This document shows positions 1-10,140 of a DNA stretch of 64,000 nt, in pieces (within the stretch, counting starts at the first letter, position 1; every line of letters begins with the position of its first letter). Both the position numbers and the translations under genes were made by a program. The notes under the pieces were generated by a model that was not told the DNA's origin, ran no database searches, and saw only the letters and a program-made list of their open reading frames with translations. Origin of the DNA: Incurvaria masculella (taxonomy: Eukaryota > Arthropoda > Insecta > Lepidoptera > Incurvariidae); NCBI GenBank assembly GCA_946894095.1, contig OX335650.1, positions 2,666,001-2,730,000 on the forward strand, read 5' to 3'.

Positions 1-599
1 AACCGCTATGTAAATACGATACAAAGACAAATAAGTTTAACAGCAAACTAATAATCATGTTACACTTTTTGGCGAACATAGTTGTCAGTGTTTCTGCCTT
101 CGTTATTTATTCTTTGTTCTAGATTTCGAATTACCTAATTGAGCAAGCAGTTAACGGACGAGTCTTGGAATAAAACCTTAATTCCTTGGCATTTTTAAGG
201 GGATACAGGTATATCGTATTTAGTTAGACCTTTAAATATTAATTTATCATAGTAAAATAAAAAAAAATCGAATCCATTCACCTCCCACGTATACGTTCCG
301 AAGCTCATGCAGCCAACTTCGCATCAACAGATTTTAGAATACGCGGCCGTCGGGTCACTGGATTCGTGGAATTACACGAGTTTTGCGCTATCGAGCATAT
401 TTCTCGGCGAAAACTACTCGTTTTTTACTCCATTCTCATTCAGTTTACATGGAAATGTTTTTATTGCGAACTACAAGTTCACTGTGAATAAAAATTAGAA
501 ACTAAATAGCATAAAATGCTTATACGTTTAAGGTAATGTAAAACTCTCACTAGTTATTAACTCAACTCGGAACAGGCAGCGAGTTCACCCATTCGCTGA
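1..599. other. AT-rich DNA, no gene seen
   Basis: Open frames here are short and lack splice-site or family support. From about 541 the sequence grades into the LINE remnant that follows. Confidence 0.5.
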
Positions 600-800
600 C
601 GACGTTCCTAAAAACAAGAAACAATCGATTCTCTTAATCTAGATCCTTTATCTGCAGGGTCGTTAAACAATGGAATGGACTCCCTGCTTGGGTATTTCCC
701 CAAAGTACAACCTGGCTTCCTTCAGACATGTTGTGAAGAAACACCTAAACGGCCAGCGTGATTTTTACAGCCTCCGTTAAAGTTCGCAACTCCATGGACT
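600..800 (+). mobile_element. LINE reverse transcriptase C-terminal remnant (copy A)
   Basis: In one frame it reads RVVKQWNGLPAWVFP, the motif (arginine, aromatic-W-N-x-LP, then VFP) found near the C-terminus of many CR1/Jockey-type LINE proteins. A frame change follows and reads SDMLxRNTxTAS. The same segment recurs at 9865, 22165, 23195, 24225 and 34781, so it is a dispersed family. The copy is 5' truncated and contains stops. Family assignment below LINE is inference. Confidence 0.6.
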
Positions 801-820
801 TCGTACTACATGCATAATAT

Positions 821-1929
821 AAAATATTTTTAAATAAAAAAAGGACCGCCTTCAAAAAAACCGGAACTAAAAAGCAAAAAATAATTGGTTACTTTTAATT
901 AATGTACGAAAAGCTATTTTAATTCTAACTAATTATGTACAATTTCTTAATTTTTAATCATCTTTTGAAGTCGGTGCCTTGGGTAGAGTTCGCTTCGCAC
1001 GCTGCTGACCGAACAGACACGATTTCAGCCGAACACACCCGAAGTCTACGAGAGCGTAAACAACCTGAGTCAGCAATGATTGGTCCACAGAGCATTTGTC
1101 TAACTGGAGATGCCCTTAGCGTTGGTTTACGTGCAAGCTGATATCGATACAGCGCAGCGTACTGAAATTGGGTTTCAGCGATTATTATAAGTACTTTCGG
1201 GTTTATAAAGGCTGGACTGGTGAAGGAGGACGTTAATTCGCTGCTCTGTGTTGATTGGTACTTCCCTGCGACATCGTTGTCTGAACGAGACGATTTCTGC
1301 CGAAATTGGTGAGATATGTACTAACCGCACACTCGTTTTGACACGTAGTTGAGAGCAGACACCTCAAAGTCGCTACCTATTGTTTTCTGTTCTTTTTTAT
1401 GTTTGTATTTTTTTTTGTTTTGTGATATGTAGGTATTTAGGTAGAATAAAAAGTACAAGCTACACCTACCTAAATATTTATCATATAAGTGGTCGTTGTT
1501 TTTATATTAGTTTGTTCGTAGAGTTTTCTTGTAAATATTTTGTTTTTATTGTATTAGGTATTTAGTTTAAGTAAAAGGCATATTTAAATTACAAAGTACT
1601 TGCCTAAATACCTACTTACATACGTTTTTCCAACCAGTTTGTTTATGTAATTTTTGTTATTGTGTTATGTTCAAGGAGGTAAATGTAAGTAGCTACCTAC
1701 TTATATTTCTTTCTTAGCCATAAGTAATATTAATCTAACTACTTGCAGCCCTTAAAGAACGTCTACCCAAGGCACCGACTTCAAAAGATGATTAAAAATG
1801 AAGAAATTGTACATAATTAGTCAGAATTAAAATAGCTTTTCGTACATTAATTAAAAGTAACCAATTATTTTTTGCTTTTTAGTTCCGGTTTTTTTGAAGG
1901 CGCTCCTTTTTTTATTTAAAAATATTTTA
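821..1929. mobile_element. Non-autonomous DNA element with about 167-bp terminal inverted repeats
   Basis: Positions 821-987 and 1762-1929 are nearly perfect inverted copies, differing at only a few bases (for example GGACCGCC against GGAGCGCC). The arms carry the sequence CTTCAAAAAAACCGG seen in other repeats of this window. The roughly 775-bp centre has no transposase. High arm identity implies recent activity or gene conversion. No clear target duplication was found. Confidence 0.8.
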
Positions 1930-2125
1930 ATTTTTGCTTTTTAGTGGTGGCGTAACTTTTAAGTCAAGGTGGGCGAGCCCTCCTGCTCAACTTCACATAC
2001 AAAGTGGAAAGAAGATATACATACATATACAATACAATACAATACAATGAACGAGCATTAGCAGAAATACAACCATTGAGAAATCTCATTTCTGACGAAA
2101 GGTAGACCGGTAACTATCTGGATTC

Positions 2126-2256
2126 ATGAGTTCACGGTTGATACGTACGATAATTGATACGATGAGATCACGTGAGATAGAGTGCTGTGACAGACGGACA
2201 GACGGACGGACAGCGGAAGTTGGTGCCCTTTGGGAACGGAACCCTAAAAAGACAAA
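2126..2256 (+). repeat. Dispersed lepidopteran repeat, GACGGAC-rich tail
   Basis: It ends with ...GACGGACGGACAGCGGAAG, then CCCTTTGGGAACGGAACCCT and an A-run. The same order (GACGGAC tract, CCCTTTGGG, CGGAACCCTAAAA) recurs at 5398-5628, in diverged form at 26440-26692, and inverted at 33374-33664. From memory this is a very common moth and butterfly repeat; its class is not settled here. Confidence 0.65.
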
Positions 2257-2542
2257 ACAACGAATGACCGGAACCGCTGAGCTTCTGAATTTCTCATCCT
2301 TCCATCGTTCCGGATAGTCTGTTTCTTGCGTAAGTTTAAGTTGCATGAAAATGTGTACATATCGGCCTCGTTTATCCCCCCTTAAGGGCCTGGTACTAGC
2401 CAAATCGCAAAGTTAGACGAGGCACCCCAAGTTAACTAACTAAGTCTGACGATTATAAGTGTCATTCTTACAATATATGATTCCTTGTCTAGGAATTGAA
2501 TTATTTTCGTTAATGTATGTTTCCTTTTTCTATACAAAATAC

Positions 2543-2581
2543 AAGTTCGGAAATGGACAAACGGTGTCCATTTCCGAACTT
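2543..2581. repeat. Perfect 17-bp-stem hairpin
   Basis: AAGTTCGGAAATGGACA at 2543-2559 is perfectly complementary to 2565-2581, leaving a 5-base loop (AACGG). A T-run follows directly. Confidence 0.85.
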
Positions 2582-3224
2582 TTTTGACTAAATGTAGAAA
2601 TCTAAAAGCAAATGGATTTTTTTGTTTATGCATATATGCTGTTTTTGCTTATATCTAGAAATCGAATTACTTTCAGATTTCTAATGAGAAAAATTAACTT
2701 TTTTATTTTTATTATTATTTAAATAAATGATGGAATAAGAAAATATTAACAATCCATTATCAGTCTGGAGTTCTATTTGGATTTGCTGAATCGTTTCACT
2801 ACATATTATTACATTTGTTATAAAGTGCATTTGTATGGCGCGAGTAGTTGGCTAGTCCTAGCGCCTTAACAGTTGAATTTTGCAAAATCCGTTGTGAGCG
2901 AGCCTTTTCGTCTTAACAAGAAGTCACTGAAAATTTTAAGTTTCGAGGATAATTGGTTTCAGAGATCTCAACATGAGTGGTTTTCGCCTAAATGTGTTCA
3001 TTTTGACCTGTTTTACCTCCCTAAGAGTATAATTTCCAAAAATATTTTCTTCTTAAGCATTCCCATCTAAAACAAAACATACTCTGACATTTCTGGGTTC
3101 AGCGGCTCTAGAGATAGAAATGTGTACAATTTGCCCTCTTTTACCCCCCTTGAATACCCCCAACAGTTGAAGTAAAAAAAACCTCTCATACTGAGCAATC
3201 TCACCCGAAAAGAAAGCTACTGTA

Positions 3225-3472
3225 ACTAAAAAATCACTTTTCTGGGTTCGCGGGGTTAAGAAATTCGATGTTTGTTATAGTTAAGTACCAAACTACTGAA
3301 CCGATTTTGATAAAAAAAAATGGGATCAACTAGAAAGTATACCCTTTCGAACAAAAAAAGATTTTTCCAAATCGGTCCACGGGTCTTCGAGTAATCGGTG
3401 AACATACATAAAAAAAAAAAAAGATTCCGACGAATTGATAACCTCCTCCTTTTTTGAAGTCGGTTAAAAATG
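3225..3472 (-). mobile_element. Fragment of the AACCGACTTCAAAAAAGG element family
   Basis: Read on the minus strand it starts TTTAACCGACTTCAAAAAAG, then AGGAGGTTATCAATTCGTC and a T-rich stretch. The same end occurs at 16655, 51420 and 51947 (inverted) and near 60703. This copy has one arm only. Confidence 0.6.
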
Positions 3473-3488
3473 GGCCTTAGATATCGAT

Positions 3489-3920
3489 ACATTTTTTTTA
3501 TGCCACCTGACATTGATGGCTAATAAATAATAAAATAAAAAAATAATAAAAACTAAACCACACAACTACCGTTATGATATTAGCCCAATGCACCACACTC
3601 CCGAAGGAATTAGGTGCCATGCCAGGACCTTCCCTTTATGAGCACGGCTACATTGAACTGGATGGAAAACACGGAAAATTTTTCATTGCCGCTTCGACCA
3701 TCTTTTCATCCAATGCGGTGGTACCAACCCGGGCGGGCTTAAACCCTACCACCTAGTAGGGGAAGGGGACCTACAGTTTTACATGGATTCCGAACCATGG
3801 AGCAGCTCGCATTCGTGACGAAATGCACTTATCGAACTCTGAAAGACAGTGGTGCAAGTTGGTATTCAACCCGGGCCTCTGGTACGCTAGGCCAGTCCCC
3901 GCGCCACTAGGCTACGAGGG
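3489..3920 (-). mobile_element. tRNA-headed SINE (HaSE1-like), near full length
   Basis: On the minus strand it begins with a tRNA-derived head whose A box reads TAGCCTAGTGGCGCGG. The shared body follows (GGAAGGTCCTGGCATGG, GTTCAATGTAGCCGTG), then the tail ATCAATGTCAGGTGGCATAA. Near the tail AT-rich bases at about 3520-3550 interrupt it. It is transcribed by RNA polymerase III and mobilised by a LINE, as is usual for the class; the family name is from memory. Confidence 0.85.
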
Positions 3921-4109
3921 GCTCAAAATGCATTTAGCTTACATACATTTCCATCAACCAAATTTACTTTTGGTGGAATTCTCACGCCTAGAGTATCTCA
4001 TGAAATATAATATATTTTGCCAAAACAATGCTTAATATAGATAACATTATATGAGTGGTGAAAATATTACGGTTGTGTTCATATTAAGTACCTTAATGAT
4101 AATTGTATG

Positions 4110-4484
4110 TTTTTTTTATGTGACTGGACATGGATGGCTAATACCACAAGTTCTGTCATGGTATTAGCCCAACACACCACATGGGAACTAGGTGCCATGC
4201 CAGGACCTTCCTTATATTGCACGGCTACATTGAACTGGATGGAAAACACGGACAATTTTCGTTGCCGCTTCAACCATCGTTCATCCAATACGATGGTACC
4301 AACCCGGGCGGGATAAACCCTACCACCTAGTAAGTAAGAAAGGGGACCTACAGTGGAATCCGAACCACGGCCAGCCTCTCTCAACGGTCGAATGGTCACC
4401 CATCCAAGACCAGACCGGACCCAGCGTTGCTTAACTTCGGAGAGCGATCGCCGAAGTGTCGCGCCACTGGGCCATTGAGGCTGA
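4110..4484 (-). mobile_element. 5S rRNA-headed SINE (HaSE3-like)
   Basis: The head at about 4388-4455, read on the minus strand, contains GAAGTTAAGCAACGCTGGGT and CTTGGATGGGTGACC. These match the box A and box C regions of the internal promoter of eukaryotic 5S rRNA genes. Downstream it carries the same body and tail as the tRNA-headed SINEs, ending in ATGGATGGC-type tail sequence and an A-run (T-run on plus). It is full length or nearly so. Confidence 0.85.
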
Positions 4485-4535
4485 CAAATGTACTTTATGT
4501 ATTTAATGGATACGACATTACCGTTATCTCTTTAA
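4485..4535. repeat. Block TTTAATGGATACGACATTAC shared by three 5S-SINE loci
   Basis: This short block next to the SINE recurs at 57901-57935 and inverted at 34117-34140, each time beside a 5S-headed SINE. It is not part of the SINE body. Confidence 0.6.
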
Positions 4536-4622
4536 TTTGAGTTTCAGCGACCTCTAAATTTGATTATTTTCAAAATCTAATTACAATCCTTAAAATGTAG
4601 ATATCGCTGAAACTCAAATTAC
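4536..4622. mobile_element. Tiny foldback element (MITE), 17-bp terminal inverted repeats
   Basis: AATTTGAGTTTCAGCGA at the left is perfectly inverted as TCGCTGAAACTCAAATT at the right, around an AT-rich core that contains TGATTATTTTCAAAATCT. Related cores lie at 33663-33730 and 57965-58020. Confidence 0.75.
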
Positions 4623-4689
4623 CTTTATGTCATTAGGTCATGTGTCATCAATTTCCGTCTGTTCGCGCACCACTTTCTCCGTATAAGTT

Positions 4690-4738
4690 GGAGACGTGTA
4701 TTCCGTCACGAATGCGAGCTGTTCCATGGTTCGATCCC
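4690..4738 (+). repeat. SINE body scrap
   Basis: Contains CGTCACGAATGCGAGCTG and CCATGGTTCG, which match the SINE body between the head and the CTGTAGGTCCCC motif. Confidence 0.5.
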
Positions 4739-4995
4739 GTTTCATTGGACGAAGATCGAGATGCCAAGTCAGAAAACCTTATTAGCTCATTGTTTTATTT
4801 ATCGTGGCGTCTAGTGGCCCGCCCACTTTACCACCTCATGGATATCCTAACAATACATAACATTTTTATTCAAACTAACGCTATTTTAAATCATTTGTCT
4901 ATGCATCATTTAGCCGATCCATTGAATAGGCTCCTGTTGGTTGGCTTATTACTTGGCGCCGAATTATTAAAACAAGATTTACAAATAAAAAACGC

Positions 4996-5394
4996 GGCTC
5001 GTAGCCTAGTGGCGCGGGGACTGGCCTAGCGTACCAGAGGCCTGGGTTCAATACCGACATGCACCACTGTCTTTCTCTTTCCGAGTTCGATAAGTGCATT
5101 TCGTCACGAATGCGAGCTGCTCCATGGTTCGGAATCCATGTAAAACTGTAGGTCCCCTTCCCCTACTAGGTGGTAGGGTTTAAGCCCGCCCGGGTTGGTA
5201 CCATCGCATTGGATGAAAAGATGGTCGAAGCGGCAATTACGAATTGTCCGTGTTTTCCATCCAGTTCAATGTAGCCGTGCAAGGGAAGGTCCTGGCATGG
5301 CACCTAATTCCTTCGGGAATGTGGTGTATTGGGCTAATATCATAACGGTAGTTGTGTGGTATTAGCCATCCATGTCAGGTTGCATAAAAAAAAA
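4996..5394 (+). mobile_element. tRNA-headed SINE (HaSE1-like), full length
   Basis: A box TAGCCTAGTGGCGCGG and B box GGGTTCAATACC lie at the left. The body includes ACTAGGTGGTAGGGTTTAAG and GGAAGGTCCTGGCATGG, and the tail CCATGTCAGGTTGCAT runs into an A-run. It is convergent with the copies at 3489 and 4110, making a three-SINE cluster. Confidence 0.9.
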
Positions 5395-5397
5395 GTG

Positions 5398-5628
5398 TTT
5401 TGTATGGGGCCCCCCTTTAATTATTATTGTTTTATAATGTTACCGATTTGTTGTTATAGCGGCAAAATAAATACATAATCTGTGAAAATTTCAGCTTTCT
5501 ATCTGTTACGGTTCATGAGATACAGCCCTGTGACAGACGGACGGACGGACGGACGGACGGACGGACGGACAGCGGAGGCTTAGTAATAGGGTTCCGTTTT
5601 CACCCTTTGGGTACGGAACCCTAAAATG
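5398..5628 (+). repeat. Dispersed lepidopteran repeat with (GGAC)n tract
   Basis: Includes TTGTTGTTATAGCGGCAAAA, a run of about nine GGAC units (5533-5570), then CACCCTTTGGGTACGGAACC and an A-run. It is the same family as 2126-2256 and abuts the SINE tail. Confidence 0.7.
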
Positions 5629-5694
5629 ATGGATTCGTCAATATACAAGACGGTTGGATCACTGCGAACGAAAAAGAGCCGACAAGAAAGTGGG

Positions 5695-6641
5695 AGTCAT
5701 ATCTATACTAATAATAAATCTGTCATGGAGTAAGTTGCTTTGTTTTCTAAGATACTTCGTTTATATACTTTATGTATGATACTACGACTAATTTAATGAT
5801 TTTTAGAAATCAGTTCTGTATGTATGTATGTATGTTCCTCCATAACTCTTAAACCGATCATCCGAATTCGATTAAACTTACTACACGTATATGTAAATAC
5901 ACGGGACACAGGATAGGCTATATATAATTAATTCAGTTCCGCTTACGTTAAGATGTAGCTGTCATACAAACCGGAATTCTCCGCGGGGCTCGGCGGGAGG
6001 GCCGCGGCTCTACGGGGAGGGGGGCGTTTACTTTTTAATCACTATCTGCCTTTATTTTTTGGTTTACTTCTTACAAGCCACGAAACGGACTTTTTGATAC
6101 GGTTTTCATTAATATAAGGAGTGATCAAATGAAAACTGTGTACTTGAAAATTGTAGGTGTTAAAAAGGCCTACAGAAAGATCCACGATATCATGTAGAGT
6201 GATAACTTCGAACCACTCGCCCGATTTATTTGCGTATTTTATCAACGTATAGCAACTCTGGGCGCAGTACGATTCCGGATGGGTCACCGTTTTCTAAGTT
6301 GAAGGTGGCTGTGGTTGGTATTCCCCATAAAACTTTGTGGTAGGGTTAATCCCGACTTTGTTGGTTTTGTATCAATTTATATGTAGCAGTGCCAGTGCAG
6401 TAAGGGTCTGGCGGCACATGCTTTTAAAATTCGCTCCCAAATGTTTACGAAGCTCTAAATGGGAATATGTCGATGTTTATCATTAAATATCGGTTCAAAC
6501 GATTTTGATTAAATTTGGTAGATGGATAGATAGTCCTGGACCAGCCTTTTGGGTTACTTTTTATTCAGTAAATAATTCATACCAAAATCAATCCAACACG
6601 ACATTGACCCGAGCGGAGCCGGGTATCGCAGCCAGTTACTA
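5695..6641. repeat. Degenerate dispersed repeat, possibly Helitron-like
   Basis: It opens with ATCTATACTAATAATAAATC, with a (TATG)n tract near 5816. A GC-rich patch lies at 5985-6030. It closes with GACCCGAGCGGAGCCGGGTA and ACTAATATAT. Moth repeats of this start and end type are often called Helitron-like, but the RC-helitron hallmarks are not clear here. Part of the closing end recurs inverted at 53590-53680. Confidence 0.35.
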
Positions 6642-7598
6642 ATATATTTTATACCTGTCTATAGTTACCACGTGCAAATACCACGTGCTCTTATGATTGC
6701 ATTTAAAATATTTTTAATTTTTTACGAGTTTCTGAGTTTCTTCGAGAATTCTTACCGTTTGCATCGCATCCACGTATCTTTTAGCAAAACATATACTAAA
6801 CTCGGCGATCTGACATAATAAAAGTAAACTTGCTGATAGAAATATCAAATATTCCATTTATTATAATATAAATAAAATTTTAGTGTCATGTTTAACAGCC
6901 TGTCATAACGCATTTACATATATGAGATCCATGCCAGGTACTTAATTCTCAGTAGCATTGAACCGGTTGGAAAAAAAGAATCACTCAAACATTTAATTTA
7001 ATTGTTCTTCTCTTTTATCTTTTCTAGATAGCAGGAAAGGAACTTCTAGTAGTATTATGAACCAGCCCAATCGCAAACGATATTTACATCGGGCTGCACG
7101 TGTCGGATCTTTCCGATTCCAGAACTGGCAAACGAGTTTCGTCCACGAGCGTACGCACGGAGTTAGACGCTACATTCCCTCTGACATCACCAAAACCACC
7201 TGGCCCTGTTCCCATCGAGTCGAGGCTTAGAGTTCTACATACATAAAGTGGCACTCAGACCCGCGATCCCATCCATATTATGTAAATAGCGGGCGGCTGC
7301 CTTATTTGCCACTGAAAAGGGCCTGGAGAATTGTTGGGTGAGATTTCCGCAGTGGCGACATCAATTATTCATCGATTTTAGGCGAAGGTAATTACAACCA
7401 GCCTTGTGATATTCTGCATTTGTTATGAGCTGTGCAGTGTGCTAAGTGTGTTAAGCAGTAAAGTAAGTAATTAATGATTATGTATGTGTTATGTTTGGGT
7501 GGTGGAAATATATTTTTTTGCAATCATATATCATGGAGTAAGAAAGAGGTCTATGGTGGCGAGATAAATTCATCTGTATGGCGGCAGCGTAGTCACTT
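6642..7598. other. Mostly unique DNA, balanced-GC island at 7060-7420
   Basis: No exon was recognised. Positions 7060-7420 are richer in GC than the flanks, non-repetitive within the window, and contain the TAAT-type cores ATCAATTATTCATCGA. This is a candidate regulatory segment only. Confidence 0.35.
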
Positions 7599-8008
7599 GA
7601 GATGGTAGCATTTGAAATTATGTTCGCTTACAATTCAGTGAGATGGTAGCATTTGAAAGTCAGTTCGCTTACGATTCAGTGAGATGGTAGCATTTTAAAG
7701 TCAGTTCGCTTACGATTCAGTGAGACGGTAGCATTTGAAAGTTAGTTCGCTACCAATTCAGTGAGATAGTAGCATTTGAAAGTCAGTTCGCTTACGATTC
7801 AGTGAGAAGGTAGCATTCTAAACTCAGTTCGCTTATGATTTAGTGAGATGGTAGCATTTGAAAGTCAATTCGCTTACGATTCAGTAAGGCGGTAGCATTT
7901 GAAAGTTAGTTCGCTTCTAATTCAGTGAGATGGTAGCATTTGAAATTCAGTTGGCTTACGATTCAGTGAGATGGTAGCATTTGAAAGTCAGTTCGCTTAC
8001 GATTCTGG
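7599..8008 (+). repeat. 41-bp minisatellite, ten copies
   Basis: Units of 41 bp start at 7599, 7640, 7681, 7722, 7763, 7804, 7845, 7886, 7927 and 7968. Each carries GATGGTAGCATTTGAAAG then CAGTTCGCTTACGATTCAGT with point changes only, so the period is exact. The copies are diverged from each other and show no length change. Confidence 0.95.
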
Positions 8009-8093
8009 GACGCTTAACATCGAATGTGCTTTGCATTAAACGTTGCGTTAAAGGCGCCTTACCTGTTGTTGGAACTCGAGAACATCAGGGGTG

Positions 8094-8113
8094 AATTCGT
8101 AAGCGAACTGACT
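8094..8113 (-). repeat. Inverted partial unit of the minisatellite
   Basis: TTCGTAAGCGAACTGACT is the reverse complement of the AGTCAGTTCGCTTACGA part of the 41-bp unit. It lies about 90 bp past the array. Confidence 0.8.
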
Positions 8114-8415
8114 GGCCGGCGCTATCAAGAAAATCACTAAATCGTGGCTGGATGACCTTCAGACGGTGGGTGGTAAGTCATGGATGTATAATGAAGAATT
8201 ATTTATTTATCTGAAAGGCAACTAAAAAATAAAAATAAAAAAATAAGCAAAAAAAATAATTGTCAATAAATTCAGCTTTAATGAGTATTCACTTATGTAT
8301 TGTGTGTGCTATTATTTGAAATTAGACAGTTTAAACCAACTTAATTTAATTGAAATGGACGAATGATGTTTGAAAGTAATGGAAAGAGGACCTCTGATAA
8401 AGACACTAACATTTA
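8114..8415. other. AT-rich DNA, no gene seen
   Basis: Contains an A-rich stretch at 8224-8260 and no supported coding frame. Confidence 0.5.
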
Positions 8416-8970
8416 TTACATCAAAGCGCCACTGACTGTCCGGATGTCAAGAAACAAGTGTACGAACGAACAGGTAAATATCAGCTCCGAGGCAGTAAAG
8501 GCAGTCCTTTCTTGTCCTTGCAGGAAACGGCTTAGGCTACTTTGAAAATCAAATGACATGCTCGCACGAGTCGTGGATGTAGAGGACGGAAATGCTTCGG
8601 AGATAAAGTACTTGTAAGCAGGTTTAGAACGTACGTGAGGCGTATCTACATATTCCCGATGGCAATACGTCACGGAACGATTGAATATTACATCGCTAAG
8701 GTTTAGGTAAGAACGACTGAATAGAGGTGGATGGTTGTAAACCCTCCGTTTCGAAATGAGTATATTGCCGAGATTGCAGCAATGTACGTGTACGACGACC
8801 GTTCCGAATAGCTCATATTCACTCCCGTGTACGTCTTTTTTGACATAAAGGACGTTACTCTGGACCGCACACAGATCGTACAAAGCGCGCAGGGTTGAGA
8901 GCATGTGCGCCGTGTACGCTGTCACCGAGCTGTCATTAATCGTGTTTATCTGTAGTTCTCTGGTCGTGTG
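8416..8970 (-). CDS. Long open frame of unknown identity (possible exon or remnant)
   Basis: The minus frame is open for about 185 codons from a possible splice acceptor (TTATTAG before 8970) to a stop at 8416, the longest open run in the window. It begins HTTRELQINTINDSSV and includes the stretches DVHGSEYELFGTVVVHVHCC and KPAYKYFISEAFPSS. No signal peptide, membrane segment or known motif is evident. GC content is above the local average, which can keep a frame open by chance. I do not recognise the protein. Confidence 0.2.
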   Translation of the reverse strand, partial: HTTRELQINTINDSSVTAYTAHMLSTLRALYDLCAVQSNVLYVKKDVHGSEYELFGTVVVHVHCCNLGNILISKRRVYNHPPLFSRSYLNLSDVIFNRSVTYCHREYVDTPHVRSKPAYKYFISEAFPSSTSTTRASMSFDFQSSLSRFLQGQERTAFTASELIFTCSFVHLFLDIRTVSGALM

Positions 8971-9864
8971 CTAATAAATAAAGGATTTTTGCCGTTTCTT
9001 AGTCTAGGTAGACAGTTCTCGGCCTCGATTAACTTATCCCGAGACATACAAGGATTTTTTTTAACACAAATTTTCGAGGTAGTTAGGTTAGGCTCTGAGA
9101 CATATGTCTGCTCAAATTCGTTGCGATTAGATATCGTGCGCAATCGCACAGCGAGCAGTGATATAAATTTGGAACACAAGTATTCACTGTATTCGCTTTT
9201 TTTTGCATTTTTGGATTTTTGCATTTTTTTTGCATGGAAAAGTCAGAGCTTTATAACAAGGCACGGATCTGTCATTAAATAATATTTTGCCACAGACGTT
9301 CAAGCATGTCATGTCCGCGAAATACATTTATTTGAGCACCGAATTCACCTATACTTAACAGGAATACGGTCCTTTGGGATTTTTTGCGCATGGATGGATG
9401 AAACTTACGGATTGTAGAATAATTTAATTAATAGTAAGTGACGTTTTTACACAGCTAGAGAATGGGATCCCAAGATTTTAATTAACATCAAATGGAACAT
9501 TGTCAACGCGCGCTTCCTTGCCGCGAAGGACATAAAAGACGCACGCTAGTAAACACACAAGGTACTAATGTCTATTTATATTTTACCTTTGAAATTGCTG
9601 AAAATAAAATAGTATGTAATCCACTATGAATTGCTCATTATGATCATTAATATTATCTGTATTAAATATTTATAATAAAACCTTTTAAAAACAAGGTTGT
9701 ATTCGATTGCTTAAAAAAAGGAAGAACTTAAAATTAAATCAAACCCTATAATACCTTTACAAACATAATATAAATAAAAATATGTATAATATCTCTATAT
9801 ACCATGCTATTCTATCATCGGCCTAATCTGTGATTTGGAAAGAATAAGTAGTTGTAAGTGCTTA
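8971..9864. other. Unique AT-rich DNA
   Basis: Nothing supported beyond short frames on both strands. There is a T-rich stretch at 9195-9232. Confidence 0.5.
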
Positions 9865-10140
9865 TTGTAGTTGCATAACGCTGTCCCTCTGTCCCCTTTC
9901 TACCTTCGCACAACGAAAAACAGGCAGAGATTACACACATTATCGGTTGCCATTCCAAAAATAGGAACCCATCGATTCTGTAGATCCTTTATCTATAGCG
10001 TCGGCTTTAGCATCTATAATTTCCCCCAAAGTACGACCTGGGGTCCTTCAAACCTGGCCGGCCGGCATGGTTTTCGCAGCCCCCCTAAAAGTTCGAAAAT
10101 AGGTCCTGGCGTACGCCATATGCCGTGCTAAATATAAGAG
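9865..10140 (+). mobile_element. LINE reverse transcriptase C-terminal remnant and 3' tail (copy B)
   Basis: Frames give HTLSVAIPKIGTHRFCRSFI, then broken W-N/VFP sequence and finally GRHGFRSPPKSSK. It is followed by GGTCCTGGCGTACGCCATAT and GCCGTGCTAAATATAAGA. The inverted copy at 23195 shares all these blocks. It is broken by frameshifts and stops. Confidence 0.65.

Larger units (their letters stand above)
1930..3224. other. Unique AT-rich DNA with small repeats
   Basis: No gene was recognised. It holds a short (AATAC)n tract near 2033-2046, the repeat tail at 2126-2256 and the hairpin at 2543-2581. Confidence 0.5.

Noticed and set aside
4388..4455. 5S rRNA gene
   Set aside because: Only the internal promoter part of 5S rRNA is present, joined to a SINE body, and it recurs at four places. 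These are SINE heads.
4640..5029. 129-codon plus-strand open frame
   Set aside because: Its 3' part lies in the tRNA-derived SINE head and part of its 5' end is a SINE body scrap.
7599..8008. CRISPR-like array
   Set aside because: Units are head-to-tail with no spacers, in an insect genome; it is a minisatellite.
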